From Methanospirillum hungatei JF-1 (lineage in GTDB: Archaea; Halobacteriota; Methanomicrobia; Methanomicrobiales; Methanospirillaceae): DNA of 64,000 nucleotides. The translations under genes and the position numbers were made by a program. Each line of letters opens with the position of its first letter. Positions within the stretch are counted from its first letter, which is position 1. Positions 18,701-28,600 of the stretch are shown one piece after another. Location of the stretch: positions 1,524,936-1,588,935 of the forward strand of contig NC_007796.1 in the NCBI RefSeq assembly GCF_000013445.1. The letters are read 5' to 3'. The notes beneath the pieces were generated by a model that saw only the letters and a list, made by a program, of their open reading frames with translations, made no database searches and was not told the origin of the DNA.

Positions 18701-21038
18701 CCTGATATCACAGGAATGCTGGAGTACAATTACCCTTGCACGGACAGTGAATGAGCGGGATACCCTCCTTGAGGAGGCATGGGAGAAGGATGAGGAATTA
18801 CACCACCAACTTGAAGAGTTGCGGGTCGCTCATACAGACCTTATCAAAACAGAGGAGGCACTCAAAGAGAACCTGCAAAAATTAAGAGATCTGATAGAAA
18901 CATCACCAGATATCATCTGGGAGATAGATGCAAAGGGAAATTTCACCTATATCAGCCGGCAGGTGTTTGATCTTCTTGGATATACCCCTGATGAACTGCT
19001 CAATTCATCAATTCTCAAACTTGTACAGAAAGAATCCCACGAGATGGTCCTTGCCGAACTTGCACAACACCTGCAATTACCTGGGAAAGTTCATTCCCTT
19101 ATCGTCTCTGCACAACATAAAGACGGCACAGAACGAATCATGGAGATTCGGGCAAACCCGGTTGTGAATGATGATGGAATTGTAATCGGGATGCGGGGGA
19201 TTACCCATGATGTCACCGAGCTCAAATCTGCAGAACAGGAGTTACTAAGAAGTGAGGAAAAATACCGGCATATCTTTGAAGATGCTACAATAGGGATATT
19301 CCAGACGACACCATCCGGGCAGATTATCATGATCAATGATGCAATGGCACGGATGTTTGGGTATGAAAACCAGGCCGAAGTATTCAGGCTGAACCGGAGA
19401 GTAGACCAGGATCTGTATTCCATATCAAAGGACAGAAAGGCCCTTTTAGAAGATCTGAAATCAGGCCAGCCGGTATTTCTCAGAGAGATAGAATTTAAGA
19501 AAAAAGACGGAACTATTTTCACAGGTTCGGTCAATGTCCGGACTATTTCTGATGAAAAGGGGAACCCCATCCTCTACGAAGGGACAATTATTGATATTAC
19601 CGAACATAAACAGATCGAAAAGGCGATTGCTCAAAGCGAAGAACGGTTCCACAAAATACTCGATCTTGTTCCTGATATGATCTCAATCCATGACCCGGAG
19701 ATGAATATCATCTATAGCAACTGGAATGGATTCGGATCAGTTCCTCCAGAATGCCGGATAACTGGTTCAAAATGTTATACAACCTACCGTGGCCTGGATA
19801 CTATATGTCCTGACTGCCTGGCAGGTAATGCATTAAAAACCAAACAGGCAATTGAGACCGAAGTGAAACTACCGGAAGGAATATGGATTGATCTCCGGGT
19901 CATTCCCCTGCTGAACGATGAAGGGGAAGTTATTCTTTTCATGGAATGCGTCAGGGATATTACCGAGAAAAAACTTGCCGACGAAGAACTCTGGGAAGAG
20001 CGGCAGCGTCTCGCTAGTATAATCGCCGGAACCAGGGCAGGAACATGGGAATGGAATGTCCAGACAGGAGATGTCACCATCAATTCCATATGGGCAGAGA
20101 TGCTGGGGTATTCCAGAGATGAACTTATGCCGGTGAATATCCATACCTGGGAAAATCTCACTCACCCTGAGGATCTTCCTATCGTGATGGATATCCTGGA
20201 AAAACATTTCAACAAAGAAAATAGTCATTATGATGCAGAATTCCGGATGCGACATAAAAACGGGAATTGGGTATATATTCATGATCGCGGACAGGTAATG
20301 TCCTGGACTGACGACGGGTCACCCCTCATGATGTATGGAACCCATACCGATATTACAGAGAAAAAAGAAGCGGAAAAAGCACTTTTTGAGGCAAATAAGA
20401 AATTAAATCTTCTCTCTGACATTACCAGGCATGATATCAGGAACTCACTAACCAGCCTTCTTATCTTCCTTGATAAAACCAGACTTACCCCAATTTCAGA
20501 GGAAACAAAGGAGGACATTGACAGAATTGAAAAGATTGCCCTTATTATACAGAAAGCCATAGAATTTACTCATGAATATCAGAATATCGGTGTGAAACAG
20601 GCAGTATGGCATGATATTGCAGCAATGGTTCAATCGGTATCAGAGCAGCTGCAAAAGGAACCCGTCAGATTCAGAATAGATCTGAACGGTCTTGAGGTCT
20701 TTGCCGATCCGCTTATGGAACGGGCAATATTAAATATAATTGAAAATGCTTTCCGGTATGGAGGTCCCGATCTCTCAGAGATACGGATTTACTATGAAGA
20801 TGAATGTCAGGATGACCATCTCTCATGGATAATTGAAGATAACGGAGCCGGAATCCGTGATGACGAAAAGCCACACCTCTTTGAGCATGGATATGGGAAA
20901 AATACCGGTTTTGGGTTATTTTTCACCAGAGAGATCCTGGCTATTACCGGCATTACCATTGAAGAGAACGGGAGTTATGGACATGGAGCAAGGTTTGAGA
21001 TTCGAATTCCACGGGGAAAGTGGAGGATGGAGAGTTAA
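15723..21038 (+). CDS. Very large membrane sensor histidine kinase with PAS and PocR domains
   Basis: 1771 aa. About four membrane helices at 20-125, a coiled coil to 165, then two PAS domains, a pseudo-kinase helix pair with LNDGIRNPLTIITSL (no phospho-His), a PAS with KCYQWLNEGRNAPCEFC, a GAF-like part, a PocR domain at about 840-1000 (DICVQYHRIHPETCKNC...LFLGQFFFDDEE), and four more PAS segments, one with CYTTYRGLDTICPDC. The true kinase core has DITRHDIRN (His1570), N-box NIIENAFRYG and G-boxes EDNGAGIRDDE, NTGFGLFFTREIL. The repeated CxxC-type clusters may bind metal or sense redox. Signal unknown. Confidence 0.93.
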   Translation: MEKDEPDLQTRSCMISHLRNIRIPDKLPLILLIVTSVSAIIISIISLQSGWTTIFQNLYYFPIIIACAFYFLRGFLFSVMLIVFYITLIFLYTRDPSILAGEGIRAVIFTLVAGTVTYLSVQKEKATTDLAERNIELQSAYEQIQSSEEELKQQLEEIYTAQQEIDDREHTYRQLFTYNSAGIALHEIICDTDGNPVNYRFIEVNPAFTELTGLREEEIIGKTVLEVLPGTEQYWIDLYGRVALTGQSAHIENYSRELDKYFEVTAYSPRKGQFATLIQDITERSRHEALLKETNAYLENLINNANVPILVWDKNLLITRANHSFELLSGWNADDLKGKTLEILFPPENAAESMRLIRTTHDGVRWDTVRLAIQHRNGEIKTIVWNSSTIYDPDGQVIATIAQGRDITQEIHLEEEKEKLTTQIQENIAKLAILNDGIRNPLTIITSLIDMRDMIDSGELERQIREQVSRIDDMIQSLDQEWVNSVKILDYLRKHHHIHKYARNGERIKQKGSSLKHEDPQGQFVPDSKTLLIEEVQAQLYTILDSIDAIIYVADMETYELLYINKKARAVFGDDTGRKCYQWLNEGRNAPCEFCTNMRLVVNAEPAGVYRWECHNPSNNRWYDCRDRAIRWTDGRLVRLEIATDVTDEKCIDDTRNYLLHSDYLQFGEDFFQSVVRYLKEILAASYVSIDILTGNNEAQTLASCPGFDDRESGSFPIHHTIFPHVIGKKICSYDHNVHLAFQDDPLLLNLQANCYVGTTIWSYSGIPIGVISVIWKKEPETLHLAEPLLKMVSVRASGEIERLQAEKRLKENETRIREKLSSLLEPEGDISSLDLAQIIDTDELQLLMNDFYAVSGIGVAIIDLKGNVLVATGWQDICVQYHRIHPETCKNCIESDTILSQGVYPGTFRLYRCKNNMWDIATPITIGNTHIGNLFLGQFFFDDEEIDKELFRKQAQTYGFDEDAYIRALEKVPRWSHQTVDHVMHFYTRLIHLISQECWSTITLARTVNERDTLLEEAWEKDEELHHQLEELRVAHTDLIKTEEALKENLQKLRDLIETSPDIIWEIDAKGNFTYISRQVFDLLGYTPDELLNSSILKLVQKESHEMVLAELAQHLQLPGKVHSLIVSAQHKDGTERIMEIRANPVVNDDGIVIGMRGITHDVTELKSAEQELLRSEEKYRHIFEDATIGIFQTTPSGQIIMINDAMARMFGYENQAEVFRLNRRVDQDLYSISKDRKALLEDLKSGQPVFLREIEFKKKDGTIFTGSVNVRTISDEKGNPILYEGTIIDITEHKQIEKAIAQSEERFHKILDLVPDMISIHDPEMNIIYSNWNGFGSVPPECRITGSKCYTTYRGLDTICPDCLAGNALKTKQAIETEVKLPEGIWIDLRVIPLLNDEGEVILFMECVRDITEKKLADEELWEERQRLASIIAGTRAGTWEWNVQTGDVTINSIWAEMLGYSRDELMPVNIHTWENLTHPEDLPIVMDILEKHFNKENSHYDAEFRMRHKNGNWVYIHDRGQVMSWTDDGSPLMMYGTHTDITEKKEAEKALFEANKKLNLLSDITRHDIRNSLTSLLIFLDKTRLTPISEETKEDIDRIEKIALIIQKAIEFTHEYQNIGVKQAVWHDIAAMVQSVSEQLQKEPVRFRIDLNGLEVFADPLMERAILNIIENAFRYGGPDLSEIRIYYEDECQDDHLSWIIEDNGAGIRDDEKPHLFEHGYGKNTGFGLFFTREILAITGITIEENGSYGHGARFEIRIPRGKWRMES

Positions 21039-21118
21039 ATTAAAATCACATGTACAGAGGATATAAGAACTCATGAAGAGATTTATAGAAATTACACATT
21101 CTTTTTCATAGCCAGAGG

Positions 21119-22678
21119 ATGATGACTTTGAAAAAACTTCCCATAGGTATCCAGTCCTTTTCCACCATCATTACCGACGGGTATGCCTATGTGGATAAAA
21201 CTAAATATATTTCAAAACTCGCTCTACAGGGTAAATATTATTTTCTCTCACGGCCCCGAAGATTTGGTAAAAGCCTTCTTATTGATACCATCGATTGTGC
21301 ATTTTCTGGAAAACGGGATCTCTTTTCAGGATTATATCTTGACACAGCAGAATCAGGATGGGATTTTTCTTTCCAATACCCGGTTCTCAGAATTGACTGG
21401 TCAGTTGCACCAGTCCGGACACCAGAGGAGCTCGAGCGGAGAATTCATGAAATTCTGGACACTTGGGCTCTTCATTATGAATGCACCCCGGTTCCCTCTA
21501 CGAGTGGGGGAAAATTAGATTTTATAGTCAGAACTATTCAGCAGAAGACCGGGATGCAGGTAGTAATACTCATCGACGAATATGATAAACCGATCCTGGA
21601 TACCCTGAAAACACCGGGTATCGCTGCAGAGATGAGGGATATGTTGAGGGACTTTTACGGAGTCCTTAAATCCCTCGATTCCAGCCTGAAGTTTGTGATG
21701 CTTACCGGCGTCTCAAAATTTGTAAAGACAGGGATATTTTCCGGCCTGAATAACCTGAATGATATCACGCTTGACAGATCATACTCTGCTATCTGTGGAT
21801 ATACAGAATATGATTTAGACCAGGTGTTTAAAGCATATATTCATGAATTTGATAAAGATAAGGTCAGGGAATGGTATAATGGCTATTCCTGGACCGGAGA
21901 ACGAGTATACAATCCCTTTGACATTCTTCTTCTCTTTTCCAAAGGAATATTCAGACCATACTGGTTTGAGACCGGGACACCGGGTTTTCTCATCGAGCTG
22001 TGGAAAAATGCTCCACGTTTACCGGCAGAATTTGACGGGATGGTTGTCGGAGAAGAAATTTTAGGATCTTTTGATCCTGAGCAGATTCGAGTTGAAACGC
22101 TCCTTTTTCAGGCAGGGTACCTGACGATCCATTCCTGGGAGAGTAATCCGGATATCGGGACATGGTATACCCTGGGATTTCCAAACCGTGAAGTAAGAGA
22201 ATCCTTTAACCGAATGATTCTATCTATTCTCGGTCCGGATACACCGAATATATCTGTCCCGGCTTATCGGACAATTTTGGAGAGTGGTGATACCGAGGGA
22301 TTGCGTACCCGTATCCAGGCATTGTTTGCATCAATTCCTCATGACTGGTACAGGAAAAACCCGATTTCTCAATATGAAGGCTATTATGCCAGTGTTTTCT
22401 ATGCATGGTTATCCAGTCTTGGTTTTACCGTAATCCCTGAGGATGTCACAAATAAAGGGAGGATTGATCTTTCAGTTCAGACCGGCCTCATTACATGGAT
22501 ATTTGAATTCAAGGTGTTCGGAATTGATCGCAGTGGAGAGAGAAACCCTCTTGACCACATTAAAAATCAGGGATATGCTGAGAAGTACCTGGCTGAATCA
22601 AAACAGGTGATTCTGGTCGGTATCGTATGGAATCCGAAAACACGGAATATTGAGCAATGGGAAGTGGCAACCGAATAG
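21119..22678 (+). CDS. AAA-ATPase-like protein with PD-(D/E)XK nuclease domain
   Basis: 519 aa. Starts KKLPIGIQSFSTIITDGYAY then VDKTKYI and SRPRRFGKSLLIDTI (P-loop), the hallmark of the AAA-ATPase-like family. Walker B is VVILIDEYDKPI. The C-terminus is a PD-(D/E)XK domain (GRIDLSVQTGLITWIFEFKV: D...E.K) followed by Q..YAEKYL. Members are abundant in anaerobes, often in many copies, and of unknown function. An alternative ATG is at 21122. Not obviously linked to the adjacent kinases. Confidence 0.9.
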   Translation: MMTLKKLPIGIQSFSTIITDGYAYVDKTKYISKLALQGKYYFLSRPRRFGKSLLIDTIDCAFSGKRDLFSGLYLDTAESGWDFSFQYPVLRIDWSVAPVRTPEELERRIHEILDTWALHYECTPVPSTSGGKLDFIVRTIQQKTGMQVVILIDEYDKPILDTLKTPGIAAEMRDMLRDFYGVLKSLDSSLKFVMLTGVSKFVKTGIFSGLNNLNDITLDRSYSAICGYTEYDLDQVFKAYIHEFDKDKVREWYNGYSWTGERVYNPFDILLLFSKGIFRPYWFETGTPGFLIELWKNAPRLPAEFDGMVVGEEILGSFDPEQIRVETLLFQAGYLTIHSWESNPDIGTWYTLGFPNREVRESFNRMILSILGPDTPNISVPAYRTILESGDTEGLRTRIQALFASIPHDWYRKNPISQYEGYYASVFYAWLSSLGFTVIPEDVTNKGRIDLSVQTGLITWIFEFKVFGIDRSGERNPLDHIKNQGYAEKYLAESKQVILVGIVWNPKTRNIEQWEVATE

Positions 22679-22779
22679 TACAATGAGAAAATTTCAGGCG
22701 AATGATTCAGATACTTGCAGTAGGTTTATCCCACTCTTTTTCCAGAACCTGGTGTTTTTTATACCTATTGATGAAATGT

Positions 22780-22809
22780 CTAATCGCGATTAGTACTAAT
22801 CATGATTAG
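22780..22809. promoter_or_regulatory. Two tandem perfect 14-bp palindromes
   Basis: CTAATCGCGATTAG (22780-22793) and CTAATCATGATTAG (22796-22809), two bp apart and sharing CTAAT/ATTAG arms, so dimer sites 16 bp centre to centre. They lie between two convergent genes (22678 and 23111). Only an 18-codon frame starts there, at the ATG inside the second palindrome. They look like a paired operator without an evident target. The rest of 22679-23110 shows no gene. Confidence 0.5.
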
Positions 22810-23110
22810 AGAATTTGTTATAAAAATCTACCGGTCATACTTTGTGATCGAACATTAAAAACCGAATCAGAGTATCCAGAATATGCATATCCTGACCATC
22901 CGGAAATTGTGCAATAGAAAAACTGTAATGCACATTTTTCGGTAAAATTGTGTAATATGATACTTTAATTATGACCATGTATGACATATTGATTACCAGA
23001 TCATGTGAATAATTTATTCTTTAAACCAAGCATATCTAAAAGGGAGACCATTCATCCGCTCGTTCCGCTCACCCATGGAAACATCGAATCACGATTAAAC
23101 AATCATCAGT

Positions 23111-23320
23111 TTAATTGAAGACCGGAGTGTCCAATGCCGGAATGGTATCCTGTACTCCTCCTCCTGATACAAGACGGGCAGCATAATAAACCGGAGAGGG
23201 TACGTGAGTTGATTGAGGGAGAGGGAACGAAGATTGGGTACGATCAGGATCAGAGAGACATCCGGAGCATCCCACAAGAATGATCACCATGAGGAAGAAT
23301 CCCGATACTTTCTGACCCAT
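23111..23320 (-). CDS. Small putative lipoprotein
   Basis: 69 aa. Begins MGQKVSGFFLMVIILVGCSG, a charged start, hydrophobic stretch and lipobox-like VGCSGC, then a Pro/Ser-rich short tail. It starts 12 bp after the stop of the PhnD-domain kinase gene on the same strand and may be its partner at the outer face of the membrane. No family recognised. Confidence 0.5.
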   Translation of the reverse strand: MGQKVSGFFLMVIILVGCSGCLSDPDRTQSSFPLPQSTHVPSPVYYAARLVSGGGVQDTIPALDTPVFN

Positions 23321-23332
23321 TATGCCTCCATC

Positions 23333-25528
23333 TCATGAATGGAGATCCCCCGTTCTCCTCCACTTCCCGGATGGAACCCATATCTCAAACCTGGCCCCTT
23401 CTCCCGGTATTCCGGTTTCACGTATTTCAAGTCCGGTAATCGAAAGGATCTCCCGTGATAAAAAGAGCCCGATACCCGTATGTGCTCCATATCCCCGCTG
23501 GAAGATGCGGGCCTTCTCCTCCTCAGGTATCCCGACCCCGTCATCCTCACAGATAAGTATCATGGATCCACTCTCTTCCCGGGCAGAAAACCGAATCCTG
23601 GTAATTGTTCTCCCATGGCGGATGGCATTATCAAGAAGCGTTGTGAATACCTTTCGGATGATGGGATCTGCATAGATGGTCAGATCAGAAGGAACCAGAT
23701 TTTCAATAATGACCTCACCAGGAGAGAGTTCTGTTTTTGCAGATTCGATCGCCAAAAATATCTGCTGCCATCCTGACCCGGCTATCCCGAATGCCTCATA
23801 TTCACGGGTAAACCCAATCGTTGCTTCAATTCGTTTTCCAATAGCAGAGGCCCGGTCCACAAAGGTCATGCACTCCTCTACATTCTCACTTTCACGTGCC
23901 AGATCATGACAAAGCTGCATTGAGGTCAGCTGATTGAGAATATCATGCCTGGTAAGACCGGTCAAAAGACGAATCTTCTGATAAGACTCTCTCAACGCTT
24001 CATCCATCTGTTTCCGGTCGGTAATATCTGAAATGAACCCTTCAAGGAAGAGAATCGTTCCGTCATTTCCAAAAATTCCCCTTCCCCGCTCCCACACCCA
24101 CCTGGTCTCTCCATTTCGGGTAATAATCGGATATTCACCCTCGAAATAATCGTTCATCTGCAATTTTTTCTGCCAGATGTCCCAGATATCGTCGCGATAA
24201 TCAGGGTGGATGATATCATTGTAAGAAAGAGTATTATTTCCGATGAAATCTTCCGGCTCATACCCCGTCAATTGCCTGCAGCCGCCACTGATAAACATCA
24301 TCGTCCAGTTCCTGTCATTTGCACACCGGTACACAAACCCTGGGAGATTACTGATCAGAGTTTTCATCATACGCTCCTGTTCCTGTCCCTGCATCAAGGC
24401 TCTTGTAAGTTCCTGTTTCGTGTACCAGACATTCACAAGAAGAGAAGCAAGAATCGCGATTCCACCCAGAATAGCAAGAATTGTAAGCCAGAAATGCCTG
24501 ACTACCTCTTCAATGGTAGGTTTCCCATAATCCTCATAGGGAGGCAGATGTAAAGCTCTGAGAAGTTCATGAACAGACGAATGATCCTGGGGAATCGCCC
24601 ATCCTGCACTCCTGGCAGCCAGTGCAGCCGGATCATCTGCATCCATCATCAGAAGGGCGACAGATACCGCCTTGCTCAATGTTAGATTCGTCCCTGAAAC
24701 CGCAGCAAAAGGCCATTCCGGGTACATGCGGGTGGATATCCGGTATGGATACCATCGATATTCCATGCTTTGATCATTGATAACCCGGATTTGGCTTAGA
24801 TCGACTCGTCCCTCCTTTGCCATCCGCTCCAGCTGTGTACTCCGGGCAGTTCCTGCATCTGCGTATCCATTGATAACTGCAAGGACTGCAGCATCATGTG
24901 TCCCGGTAAAGTTCAGTTCAGCAAAATCCCGTTCAGGGACAAGACCCTTCTCCTGTATCTCCATGAATGCAGCATGCCAGCCGCCAAGTGACGTCGGATC
25001 AACCGCTGCAACCCGTTTTCCTTTCAGATCCTCAATGGTCCGGATATCAGAATTGTCAGACCGGGTAAATATCACCCCGCCGAAGACCGGGATCGGGTCA
25101 GGATCACCGGGAACCTGCAATGTTGCAATCCGCTGGGCAAGGCCATAGTACTCAAGAGCGGTATATACAGACGGATTTACAACGATAAATGACACACTCC
25201 TGTTCTGAACGGCTGGCATTACCTCCTGAAAATTGAGAGGGATGATGGTGAAATGATAGGGGGCAAGTTTCCCGGAGAGATAGTCAGCAGTCGGGTCCCA
25301 CTCCATGTGAGCAATCTCCTCCCCCCGGCTTGCGAGCACTCCAATCCTGATTTCTCCAGAGACTGGAGAGAGAAAAGGCAGATGAGTATCCGGACCGATA
25401 CCATTGTCCTGCACCGGCTGAATACTACTAACCGGGAGAGCGGGAAGCGGGGCGATGAGGAGAAGGACAAACAGAAGAACTAGAAAAAATATGAACCCCC
25501 CTGAAAAATATCGCCTCTGCCTCCCGGT
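23333..25528 (-). CDS. Sensor histidine kinase with PhnD-like periplasmic binding domain
   Basis: 731 aa from the ATG at 25528; the frame is open to a GTG at 25561. Signal anchor FIFFLVLLFVLLLIAPLP, then a PhnD/SsuA-like solute-binding domain (about 45-320): RIGVLASRGEEIAH, VNPSVYTALEYYGLAQ, FTRSDNSDIRTIEDLKGKRV, DPTSLGGWHAAFMEI. A second helix (FWLTILAILGGIAILASLL) leads to one PAS domain and the kinase core: GLTRHDILN (His about 528), N-box LLDNAIRHG, G-boxes EDDGVGIPEEE and HTGIGLFLSREIL. The outside domain resembles phosphonate, phosphite or similar oxyanion binders, so it probably senses a small external ligand. Followed by a small lipoprotein gene. Confidence 0.9.
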   Translation of the reverse strand, partial: TGRQRRYFSGGFIFFLVLLFVLLLIAPLPALPVSSIQPVQDNGIGPDTHLPFLSPVSGEIRIGVLASRGEEIAHMEWDPTADYLSGKLAPYHFTIIPLNFQEVMPAVQNRSVSFIVVNPSVYTALEYYGLAQRIATLQVPGDPDPIPVFGGVIFTRSDNSDIRTIEDLKGKRVAAVDPTSLGGWHAAFMEIQEKGLVPERDFAELNFTGTHDAAVLAVINGYADAGTARSTQLERMAKEGRVDLSQIRVINDQSMEYRWYPYRISTRMYPEWPFAAVSGTNLTLSKAVSVALLMMDADDPAALAARSAGWAIPQDHSSVHELLRALHLPPYEDYGKPTIEEVVRHFWLTILAILGGIAILASLLVNVWYTKQELTRALMQGQEQERMMKTLISNLPGFVYRCANDRNWTMMFISGGCRQLTGYEPEDFIGNNTLSYNDIIHPDYRDDIWDIWQKKLQMNDYFEGEYPIITRNGETRWVWERGRGIFGNDGTILFLEGFISDITDRKQMDEALRESYQKIRLLTGLTRHDILNQLTSMQLCHDLARESENVEECMTFVDRASAIGKRIEATIGFTREYEAFGIAGSGWQQIFLAIESAKTELSPGEVIIENLVPSDLTIYADPIIRKVFTTLLDNAIRHGRTITRIRFSAREESGSMILICEDDGVGIPEEEKARIFQRGYGAHTGIGLFLSREILSITGLEIRETGIPGEGARFEIWVPSGKWRRTGDLHS

Positions 25529-25676
25529 CATCACCACACCATCTTCCCCTGCCCTATTCACCTGAGTATACCTGAACCATCATATTCGGATAGATGGATA
25601 TTCACTTCTGACATGATAAAACAGGATCCCGGATCTCTTTCTTGAGTAGGATACCATCAGGCACCCGATGCCAGCC

Positions 25677-28600
25677 TTATGACATCCCTTCTTTCACCAC
25701 CCATTTCCCTGCAGGGACACGGATCTCAAACCGTGCTCCAGATCCCCAAGCACCGGTCTCTGATATGGTCATGGCATTGATTGCCAGAATCTCCCTGATG
25801 AGAAATAACCCAAGGCCGGTGTGCTTCCCATACCCCTGCCTGAAGATCTTCTCCTTCTCATCATCCGGAATACCAGATCCGTCATCTTCATACACAAAGA
25901 TACAGTCTCCATCATCAATCCGGTAGGAAAAAGCAATCCTGGTGACGTTCTCCCCATGCCTTATGGAATTTTCAATCAGCGTGAAGATTACCTTTTCCAG
26001 AATCGGATCTGCATACAGATACAGCCCTTTCAGATCAACCTGACAGGTTATCTGACCGATTGAATACCCCTCGAGCACATGAGTAATCATCCGTTCCGCA
26101 TACTGCCACATGAGCGATTTATTCCTGATATCATCAACCAGTTTTGTAAATGCGATCTGGCTCCGGATAGTGGTGGTACAGGAGAGGCATTTTTTAATAT
26201 ATTGTTGAATATCCGGATCAAGATCATGATCCGCTAGTAACTCAAGATATCCAAGAAGAGCCGTCACCTGGTTTAAGATATCATGCCTCGTGATCGAAGA
26301 GAGGATGGTAAGTTTCCGGTTAGCCTGTAACAGGGCATCCTTGTCCTCTTTCCGGTCGGTGATATCACGAATAGAGACCAGGTCTGCATCCTCTCCGTTC
26401 CATTGAATAAGATGTCCTGCAGCCTCGACAGTCCGTACCTTCCCTGACTGCGTGATGATAGTGTACTCATTGATAACCGGATTTCCGGTCCTCTTGATCT
26501 CTGCAAGGTCAGCCAAACTCATTTCAAGGGATTCTGGTGAAAGGATGTCCCTGATATTGAGTGGTGATGACAGAGAACCGGGGGGTAATTCGCATATGGA
26601 AAAGGCTGCCGGGTTTCCATAGAGGACATTCCCGTCAAAGTCAACGATGACAACAGGATCATGAACATTTTCTATGATGAGACGCTGCTGCCCCTCTATC
26701 TCCCTTAGAAGCCGTTCAGACGCCTTTTTTTCGCTCATGTCAAGGATAATGGAGCATAAATAGTCGATACTCCCATCCTGTTTTCTGACAATCCCGGTGG
26801 AGATAAGAACATCAATGATGGAACCATCTTTTCTGATATAGCGTTTTTCAAGGTTTCCAGGATCTTTTCCGGCAAGAACCGATTCAAATATCTTCATCTC
26901 TTCCACGAGATCTTCAGCAGGAGTTATATCAGTCCATCTTATCTGATTGAGCTCTTCGGCAGTGTACCCGAGCATAGAGCAGAGGGCATCGTTAAAATAA
27001 AGCCATCTGCCATCTGGCGTGGTAATCGCAATTCCTACCAGAGTGGAGTTAAACACTGCACGAAAACGTTCCTCACTCTCCCTGATATCCTCCATTTTCT
27101 CTGATATCAGATTATACTGTGACCTGAGCTCTTCTTCAGTGGCAGAGATCTCCTCGTATGCTGCACCCAGTTCTTCATTACTTCGGAGGAGTGCTTCTTC
27201 TGATTGTTTTCTCTGGATGATATTCCAGACTCCGTTCATAAGAAGAGTCAGCTGGCGGATGTCCTCATCCCCGTATGGTTCAGTTTTATTGGCAACACCG
27301 ATCAGCATTACAATCCGGTTCCCGTCAACAATAGGGACACCCAGATGACGGGTCAGACTCACATGACCGGGGGGGAGTCCTCTTTTCAAGGGATCCGGTG
27401 CAGCATAATCATTGGTAATTACCGGTCTACGCTGCCTGACCGGCTCACCCCAGAGTCCGGTTTCTGCAACCGGGTAGAGCTTTTTCTGGTCTCTTATCTG
27501 ACACTCCTCCATTGCCACATTTGACCAGGCATGTATGGTAAGGACGGCCTCATCATCGCTTAAAAATGCCACATATCCGATTTCACTGAGCGTCAGACGG
27601 ACAGCCTCTTCGAGAGCGTAATGTGTGATATCGCTCATTGACTTCTCTGTCATTTGCGTCAGGTTCAGGAGGGTTTCAAGCCTAGACTCATCAAGACGAA
27701 GTTTTTCTTCAACCTGCTTTAACGCAGTGATGTCAGCATGGGTCCCGACCATCCGGACCGGCGATCCATCCTCATCCCATTCGATGACTCGGCCCCGTGC
27801 CTGTATCCATTTCCATCCCCCCTGTTTTGTCCGCATCCGAAACTCGATGGTATATCCTTCCTGCTTATTTGAGATGTGTTCCTGGATTCTGTTTTTTGTA
27901 ATTTCGATGTCGTCAGGATGGAGGAGTATCTCCCAGGTTTTATATGTGGATGGATATTCATCCGGTTCATATCCCAGCATGGTATACCAGTGCGGGCTGA
28001 AAAAAGCGTCCCCCGTTTTGATATTCCAGTCCCATATCCCTTCGTTTGACGCATCAAGAGTTATCCGGTACCGCGACTCGGTATCTTCCAGTAACTCACG
28101 AGCCTTTTTCAATGGAGTGATATCCCGAAGTGACTCAATCGCCCCGATAACGTTCCCTTTCATATCATAGAGGGGGCAGGCAGTAATCCAGAAGTAGAGT
28201 TCTTTTCCGTTATGGACCCAGGGGCGGGTGATTTCAGCAGTGAGGGTGTGATTTTGCCTGATGAGGGATGGATACTTCTCCATCATCTCCGGATCATTAT
28301 CAAGAACGAAATCGATGAGCATCGGCCGCTTCTTCTGGTAAAAAGGGATTGCATAGGCATAATCACCTTTTCCAATGATCTCCGATGCAGATATACCGGA
28401 AAGACGCTCCATGGCCCGGTTCCAGGCGATGACGACGTGGCTGGTGTCTATGGCAAAGGTGGCATCAGGCAGAAAATTGATTATTTCAGATTCCCGTTGT
28501 TGCAGGTCCAGAATCTGCTTTTCCGCCCGACGGTGAGATGCCGCATATCGGACCTTATTGGCAAGTTCTGCAAACTGTGCCCTTGGATCCCCTCCTTTCT

